Shown: in pieces, positions 13,430 to 18,798 of the stretch | Layout of the letters: every line of letters starts with the position of its first letter | Numbering within the stretch: the stretch's first letter is position 1 | Source: Pseudomonadota bacterium | Lineage (GTDB): Bacteria; Pseudomonadota; Alphaproteobacteria; Sphingomonadales; Sphingomonadaceae | DNA: 18,798 nt | Reading direction: 5' to 3' | Assembly: GCA_023423775.1 (NCBI GenBank) | Contig: JAFAEZ010000167.1 | Span: forward strand, 1-18,798 | The notes under the pieces: generated by a model | What the model saw: the letters and a program-made list of their open reading frames with translations, nothing else | Told to the model about the DNA's origin: nothing | The model's database searches: none | Position numbers and translations under genes: made by a program

Positions 13430-15595
13430 TTATTCCGCGGCTTCGCGGAACGCGCTGCGGATGCCCTCGCAATAATCGTGGATCGCGTCATCCACTGGAC
13501 GCAGCAGCAGGCCGCGCCCGCTCGATAGAGCGGTGACGGCATGGTCATCCTCGATCGGCACGACCAGCCTGGGATCGTAGCCGACCCGTTCCGCCACGCT
13601 GTGGGCGAATTCGTACCAGCTGAGCCTGCCCTGGTTGGCGAGGTGCCAGAGGCCGGTCTCGCCGTCGATCAGCAGATCGAGCGTGGCGTGGCAGAGATCG
13701 GGCACATAGGTAGGCGAGACCGCGACGTTGCGGCTGGCCTGCACCGGTTCGCCGCGGGCGAGCGCGCTCAACGTGTGCCACGCGAAATTATATTTGTCCC
13801 ACGGGCCGAAGAAGGCGCTGGTGCGGATCACGAGCGCCTGCTCGGCGATGCCGAGGACGTGCTGCTCCGCTTCGGCCTTGCTCAGTCCGTAGACGTTGGC
13901 TGGCGCGACCGGGTCGGTCTCGGTATAGGCGCGGCCGAGCTTGCCGTCGAACACGAGATCCGACGAGAAGGTGACGAGCCGCAGGCCCGCGTCCGCGCAG
14001 GCCTGGGCCAGCTTCTGCGGCCCGGCTGCGTTGGCGGCGAGGCACGCTTCCCGTTCGTTCTCCGCATCCGCGACACGGACGAAGCCCGCCGCGTTGACGA
14101 TCGCCCACGGCTTGAACCGCTCGATCGCGGCGCGGATCGAAGCCGCGTCGGTAATGTCGAGCTCGGCGCGGCTGGTGAGGCAGAAGGGCAGGCCGCGATG
14201 CTCGGCGATGCGCGCGAAGGCTTGACCGAGGGTCCCGGTTGCGCCGGTGATGAGCAGCTTGCGGCCGTGCCCGCCCAATTCCTTGCAGGGGCCATGCCAC
14301 CGATAGAGGCGGTCGGGGCGCCGCCACCAGCCGGGCGCGTCGAGCACCGGATGGTCGAAATCCTCGCCCCTGGCATAGGCCTTGGCGGCGGCTGCGATCA
14401 CGGTCGGCCGCGGCTCAGGCGAGCGCACGTCGAAGGCGCCGACATCGTAGACGCCGTCCTCCCGCGTCAGCAGCGAACGCCAGTCGACATTGCCGAACAG
14501 CGACCAGAGGGTGACGGCGCGAAGGTCCATGCCCTCGTCGCGGAGCGCGCCGGCGGTCTTCCAGACCTCGGCGAACCAGCGCAGTTGCTCGTCGCGCGTG
14601 CAGCCGTGATGGACCTCGGTGACCGCGATCGGGATGCCGTAACGCTCCCAAGCCTCGCGCAGGCGCGGGCCGATGCCGGTATTGAGATGGAGGCGCTTCA
14701 CGCGCACCGCTTCGGCATCGACATAGCGCTCGCGCCCGTTTCCGCCCACGGGCTGGTCCGGGTAGAGGGCGAGCCGGTGGTCGAGGAAGCGTTCGCTGGT
14801 GAGATAGTGGTTGATGCCGAGGACGTCGGGCCTGGCCTCGCCCGTCGCCAGCGCGTCCAAGGCGGCGTCGCTTATGCCGGCATCGCGCAGCAGTGGGACC
14901 CAGGGATGACGGCCCTTCACGCGGCCGCAGAGCAGGTCGAAGCTCAGCCAGCGGCGGCTATTCTCGTGCCGCGCCTGGTCGCGCAGCGGCGCGGTCGAGA
15001 AGGTCTTGCCGAGATCCTCGGTCTGCAGCAGCTGCGCGCCCGGAATCACGGCCCGAATGGCGGCCATGGCCGCCTTCGTCCCGAGGCATTCGTTGACCAG
15101 CGCCTTCAGGAAGGTCGGATAATCCCGGCCGTGGGGATACCAATGGCCGTAGAGGCCGGAGAAGCGGGCGGTGGTCAGCGGCTCGTTGATCGGGGTCCAA
15201 GTCTCGATCCAAGGATAGCGCTCGGCCGCGCGCGCGGCGAAGGCGGCGAACTTGGCCGGGAAATCGGGGTCGAGCAGGCACGTATATTTCGGGCCCGAGC
15301 CGTGATGAAGCAGACCGCCGATGACGCGCACGCCACGCTCGCGCAGCAGATGCAGCCGTTCGTCGGTCCAAGCCCAATCGCAATCGTCCGGGCTGTCCGG
15401 CGCGATCGACTCCCAGAGGATCGGATAGCGAACCGTGGTGACTCCGAGGTCGGCAATGCGATCGATATCGTCCCGGCGAAGACTGTGCCCCGTCTCCAGG
15501 CACTGGTCGCGGAAGACGTCGCCTACCCGGGCGATCGTACATTCGACTCCTCCCCAAAGCTCCAGCCTTGAAGCGGTCGTCGGTTGCTCTGTCAT
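13430..15595 (-). CDS. GH1-like glycosidase fused to RmlD-type sugar-nucleotide reductase
   Basis: 721-aa fusion. Residues about 12-420 form a clan-A (beta/alpha)8 glycoside hydrolase related to GH1: TWTPINEP gives a candidate acid/base Glu138, and IAVTEVHHG a candidate nucleophile Glu327 where typical GH1 has I/VTENG. Residues about 445-715 are an extended SDR of the RmlD type: NAD(P) loop LLITGATGTLGQAF (from 447), FSSDLVFDG, catalytic pair Tyr569 and Lys573 (VYGLSKAEAE), and VSPTYVPDLC. RmlD reduces dTDP-4-keto-rhamnose, but the substrate here is unknown. There is no signal peptide, so it is cytoplasmic, which is unusual for a degradative glycosidase and suggests a biosynthetic or editing role. 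Start ATG 15593-15595 has only a weak AGGG nearby. A perfect EcfG-type promoter lies about 36 bases upstream. Confidence 0.88.
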   Translation of the reverse strand: MTEQPTTASRLELWGGVECTIARVGDVFRDQCLETGHSLRRDDIDRIADLGVTTVRYPILWESIAPDSPDDCDWAWTDERLHLLRERGVRVIGGLLHHGSGPKYTCLLDPDFPAKFAAFAARAAERYPWIETWTPINEPLTTARFSGLYGHWYPHGRDYPTFLKALVNECLGTKAAMAAIRAVIPGAQLLQTEDLGKTFSTAPLRDQARHENSRRWLSFDLLCGRVKGRHPWVPLLRDAGISDAALDALATGEARPDVLGINHYLTSERFLDHRLALYPDQPVGGNGRERYVDAEAVRVKRLHLNTGIGPRLREAWERYGIPIAVTEVHHGCTRDEQLRWFAEVWKTAGALRDEGMDLRAVTLWSLFGNVDWRSLLTREDGVYDVGAFDVRSPEPRPTVIAAAAKAYARGEDFDHPVLDAPGWWRRPDRLYRWHGPCKELGGHGRKLLITGATGTLGQAFARIAEHRGLPFCLTSRAELDITDAASIRAAIERFKPWAIVNAAGFVRVADAENEREACLAANAAGPQKLAQACADAGLRLVTFSSDLVFDGKLGRAYTETDPVAPANVYGLSKAEAEQHVLGIAEQALVIRTSAFFGPWDKYNFAWHTLSALARGEPVQASRNVAVSPTYVPDLCHATLDLLIDGETGLWHLANQGRLSWYEFAHSVAERVGYDPRLVVPIEDDHAVTALSSGRGLLLRPVDDAIHDYCEGIRSAFREAAE

Positions 15596-15630
15596 AGGCC
15601 CTATTCAAAATTCCTGACGGTAAGGAAACG

Positions 15631-15656
15631 AACGGGCATCGTGCTGGCATTGTTCC
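15631..15656 (-). promoter_or_regulatory. Candidate EcfG promoter for the glycosidase-RmlD fusion gene
   Basis: On the minus strand: GGAAC (15656-15652), 17-base spacer, CGTT (15634-15631), an exact EcfG consensus match. The predicted transcript start is near 15624, leaving a leader of about 28 bases. It sits in the 78-base gap before the end of the DUF4440-like gene. Confidence 0.75.
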
Positions 15657-15673
15657 GGAAAATGCGCGGCCGT

Positions 15674-16546
15674 CTAATGTGGATCAGCGACTATTCCGGC
15701 AGTGGAAGGCGTTTCCGGCGGGGCGCCCGGTTCCGGGATGAGCAGGTCCACGACGAGGCGCCAGCCCTCGGCGCGTTTCTGCCAGATACGGGCATAGTGG
15801 CCCCAGCGCTCCTCGCCCCCCTTGTCCCACCGCGCTTCGCCGTGGGTGAAAGCCATGTCTCCCGCGCGCGACGCCTCGCCGCCCTGGGCTGCCAACCGCA
15901 TCGCGGCCGGGCGCGCCGCCAGCGCTGCGACCTGCTCCGTCCGCCCGTAGCGGCTGGCGCGGCCAGGGCCGCCGGCAAGGCCGTCCTCGGCGAGGAAGGC
16001 GAGATAAGCGGCGGGGGCGTCGCTCGCGGCCTGCTCCGCGAGGCGGGACTCGAGCGGCGCGATCTCGGCCAGGGCCTTTTTCGCCGAGCCTGCCTCGCCG
16101 GCGGAGGGTGCGAGGAAGGCGGGCTGGGTCTCCGGCCCGCCCGCCATCGGTTCGCGCAGCGGCGTACCGCCGTCGTAGATCCATTTCCAGCCGCCGTCCG
16201 GCTGGCGGCGCCAGACCGAGAAATAGCGCACCGGAATGGAGGCAGGGCCGGTGGTGAAACCGAAGTCGCCCGAGCGCGCCAGCCCTGCAAATTCCGGCCA
16301 CCATTGCAGCGGCGGCCCCGGCGGCGCGGCATCGGGCCAGGCGGCGATTTCGGTTTTGGCGCTGACCGGGCCGCCGCGGAACATGATCGCGTCGGGCGCG
16401 GAGAAAGCGAGGAACCCGCTCTTGGCGCCATGCTCATGGACGTGATCGGCAAAGGCACGCTCCGCCGCCACCAGTTCGAGGGGCGATGGCGGCGGCGAAG
16501 CGGCCATCAGGACGAGGGCGGCCGCGAGGAGGGGGAAACTGCGCAC
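15674..16546 (-). CDS. Exported protein with two SnoaL/DUF4440-like (NTF2-fold) repeats
   Basis: About 290 aa. The start is uncertain: GTG 16546 (MRSFPLLAAALVLMAAS..., a good signal peptide with AGGAG upstream) is preferred; GTG 16555 and ATG 16576 are in-frame alternatives, the last without a ribosome site. The mature protein has two similar halves. The first starts LELVAAERAFADHVHEHGAK, continues FLAFSAPDAIMFRGG, and closes with YFSVWRRQPDGGWKWIYDGG. The second starts near LESRLAEQAASDAPAAYLAFLAEDG and closes with GHYARIWQKRAEGWRLVVDLL. Each shows the DUF4440/SnoaL pattern (N-terminal helix, then a sheet ending in a W-rich strand). The fold suggests small-molecule binding or a periplasmic accessory role; no catalytic residues can be assigned. 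The divergent gene at 16762 starts 215 bases away. I found no EcfG-type motif upstream. Confidence 0.75.
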   Translation of the reverse strand: MRSFPLLAAALVLMAASPPPSPLELVAAERAFADHVHEHGAKSGFLAFSAPDAIMFRGGPVSAKTEIAAWPDAAPPGPPLQWWPEFAGLARSGDFGFTTGPASIPVRYFSVWRRQPDGGWKWIYDGGTPLREPMAGGPETQPAFLAPSAGEAGSAKKALAEIAPLESRLAEQAASDAPAAYLAFLAEDGLAGGPGRASRYGRTEQVAALAARPAAMRLAAQGGEASRAGDMAFTHGEARWDKGGEERWGHYARIWQKRAEGWRLVVDLLIPEPGAPPETPSTAGIVADPH

Positions 16547-16761
16547 GGTCGTCACTTCTCCTGATCCGATTACCATGCGCAGCCTGGCGGGGCGCCGCTC
16601 CGACGACAGGCCTTTTCTGCCAAGCCCTGGCGCGCCTCGACGAACGGCATGCGGACGTTCGCGAATCCCCAGCTTGCGCGACCGCTGCCGATGTTGCAGC
16701 GTCTTGCCATTCTACGTCACCAATACAGGTCCGCCGTCCTGGCGCACCCGGGAGCTCATCC

Positions 16762-18798
16762 ATGGTCAAAGGCATCGCCGCTTTATCCCTCCTCCTTTTG
16801 TCCACGACTGCGCTCGCGCAGGACAAGGACGCCAAGAAGTGGGACGTGGCGGCACCACCGATGAAGACCCGCCAGGTCGCGATCAACACGACTGAAGGCA
16901 CGTGGATGAACGTCGACGTGTCGCCCGACGGCCGCACCATCGCCTTCGACTTGCTGGGCGATATCTATACGATGCCGATCGCCGGCGGCCGCGCCACCCG
17001 CATCGCCTCGGGCATGCCCTATGAGGTGCAGCCGCGCTTCTCGCCGGACGGCACCCAGATCGCATTCACCTCGGACCGCGGCGGCGGCGACAATATCTGG
17101 CTGATGAATGTCGACGGCTCGAACAAGCGCCAGCTGACCAAGGAGACGTTCACGCTCCTCAACAACCCGAGCTGGAGCCCGGACGGCAAATATATCGCGG
17201 CGCGCAAGCATTTCACCACCGGCCGCTCGCTCGGCACGGGCGAGATCTGGATGTACCATGTCGGCGGCGGCGGCGGCGTCGCTCTGGTCGAGCGGCCCAA
17301 TCCGCAGCACCAGAAGGAACTGGGCGAGCCGATGTTCACGCCCTCGGGCGACGGCATCTATTTCAGCCGCAACACCACTCCCGGCCCGATCTTCGAATAT
17401 GCCCAGAATTCGAACCAGCAATTGTTCGCGATCGAGCGCTACGACCTCAAGACCGGCGAGCGGACCACGGTCGCCGGCGGCCCTGGCGGCGCGGTCCGTC
17501 CGCAGCCGTCGCCCGATGGCCGCTATCTCGCCTACGTCCACCGCGAGCGCGCCAAGTCCAAGCTCTACGTGAAGGACCTGCGCTCGGGCGAGGAGCGCAA
17601 GATCTACGACGCGCTCGATCAGGACGTGCAGGAGACCTGGGCGGTGACCGGCGTCTATCCGAACATGGACTGGACCCCGGATTCGAAGTCGATCGTCTTC
17701 TGGGCGGGCGGCAAGATCCGCCGCGTCAACCTCGACGGCTCCGGCGCCGCCGAAATCCCGTTCCAGGTCGCCGACAGCCGCGACGTGGTCGATCCGCCAC
17801 GCCCGGTGGTGAACGCTTATGCCGACAGCTTCACGACCAAGATGCCGCGCTTCGCGACGCTCTCGCCCGACGGCCGCAACGTGCTGTTCGAGAGCCTCGG
17901 CCGTCTCTACTTGAAGCCGGCGCAGGGCGGCGGGGCGCCGCGCCTGCTCACTGCGGCCGACGGCGACTTCCAGCTCTTCCCGAGCTGGTCGCGCGACGGC
18001 AGCCGCATCGTCTTCGTCAGCTGGAACGACCAGCGTCTCGGCGAAATCCGCACCGTCGCCGCCGACGGCAGCGGCATGAAGACCGTGACCAACATCCCCG
18101 GCCACTACCGGCGGCCGCGCTTTTCGCCGGACGGCCAGACGATCGTGTTCGAGCGCGGCGGCGGCGGCTATCTGACGTCCGACGCCTGGTCCGAAAATCC
18201 CGGAATCTTCCGCGTCGCGGCGGCCGGGGGCGAGGCGGTCCGGCTCGTCAATGACGGCGGCAACCCGCATTTCGGCGCCGGCTCCGACCGCATCTTCTTC
18301 GAGAAGCGGGCGGACCAGAAATTGAAGCTGGCCAGCGTCGACTGGAACGGCAAGGACGAACGCACCCACGCCCAGGGCGAGATGGTGATCGGCTACGAAG
18401 TCGCCCCGACCGGCGACCACCTCGCGTTCCGCGAGAATTACAGCGCCTTCGTCATGCCCTTCTTCCAGGGCGCCAAGACGCTCGAGGTCGGCGCCAAGGC
18501 GACGGCGCTGCCGATCACCAAGGCGAGCGGCGACGGCGGCCAGTATCTCCACTGGACCGCCGACGGCCGAAACCTCGCCTGGTCGCTGGGCCCGACCTTC
18601 TACCAGGCACCGGTCGCGTCGATCGTCCGCACCGCGCCCGGCGGCAGCTACACCGCGCCCAAGACCGGCGTCTCGCTCGCCTTGCCGGTGCGCGCCGACA
18701 AGCCCCAGGGCGTGGTTGCTCTGACCGGCGCCAAGGTGGTGACGATGGCCAATGAGGCCGGCGGCATCATCGAGGACGGCGTGGTGATCGTAGAGGAC
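16762..18798 (+). CDS. Secreted TolB-like propeller/amidohydrolase fusion, 3'-partial
   Basis: The frame is open from ATG 16762 (GGGAG at 16750-16754) to the last base of the window, giving 679 codons with the 3' end missing. A signal peptide (residues 1-19, LSLLLLSTTALA then QDKD) directs export. Residues about 40-620 carry PD40/TolB-type propeller repeats: SPDGRTIAFDLLGDIYTMP, SPDGTQIAFTSDRGGGDNIW, SPDGKYIAARKH, SPDGRYLAYVHRERAKSKLY, SPDGRNVLFESLGRLYL, SRDGSRIVFVSWNDQRLGEI and SPDGQTIVFERGGGG. The visible end, LTGAKVVTMANE followed by IIEDGVVIVED, is the start of the composite sheet of an amidohydrolase. The metal-binding HxH and later ligands would lie beyond the window. Proteins of this layout are usually about 1050-1100 aa, so roughly the last third is missing. 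They are presumed periplasmic peptidases or amidases; the substrate is unknown. No clear promoter was identified in the 16577-16761 gap. Confidence 0.9.
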   Translation, partial: MVKGIAALSLLLLSTTALAQDKDAKKWDVAAPPMKTRQVAINTTEGTWMNVDVSPDGRTIAFDLLGDIYTMPIAGGRATRIASGMPYEVQPRFSPDGTQIAFTSDRGGGDNIWLMNVDGSNKRQLTKETFTLLNNPSWSPDGKYIAARKHFTTGRSLGTGEIWMYHVGGGGGVALVERPNPQHQKELGEPMFTPSGDGIYFSRNTTPGPIFEYAQNSNQQLFAIERYDLKTGERTTVAGGPGGAVRPQPSPDGRYLAYVHRERAKSKLYVKDLRSGEERKIYDALDQDVQETWAVTGVYPNMDWTPDSKSIVFWAGGKIRRVNLDGSGAAEIPFQVADSRDVVDPPRPVVNAYADSFTTKMPRFATLSPDGRNVLFESLGRLYLKPAQGGGAPRLLTAADGDFQLFPSWSRDGSRIVFVSWNDQRLGEIRTVAADGSGMKTVTNIPGHYRRPRFSPDGQTIVFERGGGGYLTSDAWSENPGIFRVAAAGGEAVRLVNDGGNPHFGAGSDRIFFEKRADQKLKLASVDWNGKDERTHAQGEMVIGYEVAPTGDHLAFRENYSAFVMPFFQGAKTLEVGAKATALPITKASGDGGQYLHWTADGRNLAWSLGPTFYQAPVASIVRTAPGGSYTAPKTGVSLALPVRADKPQGVVALTGAKVVTMANEAGGIIEDGVVIVED

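Noticed and set aside
16694..16729. Sigma-70-like promoter before the propeller-amidohydrolase gene (TTGCAG or TTGCCA, then AATACA/TACAGG)
   Set aside because: No combination gives a normal 16-18 base spacer with a good -10 box; too weak to report as a feature.
17266..17282. GGC triplet repeat as a possible contingency locus
   Set aside because: It encodes a Gly run in frame within a propeller loop; triplet changes would not shift the frame, and the run is short.
1..18798. tRNA, rRNA, CRISPR, insertion sequence or prophage
   Set aside because: Looked for on both strands by eye; no cloverleaf, regular spaced repeats, transposase-like protein or terminal inverted repeats were recognised.

Overview
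The window is GC-rich, almost fully coding, and looks like chromosome of an alphaproteobacterium, most probably a sphingomonad (Sphingomonas/Sphingosinicella-like). This is inferred from codon bias, from the protein families present, and above all from repeated upstream motifs of the form GGAAC-N16/17-CGTT. That is the promoter signature of the alphaproteobacterial general stress response sigma factor EcfG (PhyR-NepR-EcfG system). No rRNA, tRNA, CRISPR, IS element or prophage was seen, and no gene-free stretch exceeds 300 bases.

Layout. (1) 1-5815, plus strand: the end of an exported RidA-like protein, two tandem paralogous MacB/FtsX-type ABC permeases, and a small one-helix coiled-coil protein whose start is coupled to the second permease. 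No ATPase gene is present. (2) 5812-8131: a ClpP-like serine protease (minus), a small multi-helix membrane protein and a Cys-containing 63-aa protein (plus), then a minus-strand pair of a hemerythrin and a small membrane protein ending in a DESFPASDPP motif. (3) 8209-10766, plus: a PncC/CinA-C amidohydrolase overlapping by one base with a glutamine-dependent NAD+ synthetase. (4) 10910-15595: two convergent bifunctional fusions, a glycosyltransferase joined to UDP-galactopyranose mutase (plus) and a clan-A/GH1-like glycosidase joined to an RmlD-type sugar-nucleotide reductase (minus), separated by hairpin terminators. (5) 15674-18798: an exported protein with two SnoaL/DUF4440-like repeats (minus) and the first 679 codons of a secreted TolB-like propeller fused to an amidohydrolase (plus, runs off the window).

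How they work together. Six candidate EcfG promoters lie directly upstream of, and correctly oriented for, the transcription units between about 5.8 and 15.6 kb. Three match GGAAC-N16/17-CGTT exactly (ClpP-like gene, GT-UGM fusion, glycosidase-RmlD fusion). Three match GGAAC-N17-NGTT (membrane protein, hemerythrin operon, pncC-nadE). The middle of the window therefore reads as a cluster of general-stress genes: proteolysis, hemerythrin, NAD recycling and synthesis, and a two-gene glycan module. The hemerythrin and pncC-nadE operons share one almost fully superimposed, palindromic bidirectional promoter. The EcfG assignment rests on motif match, position and spacing only and has not been tested.
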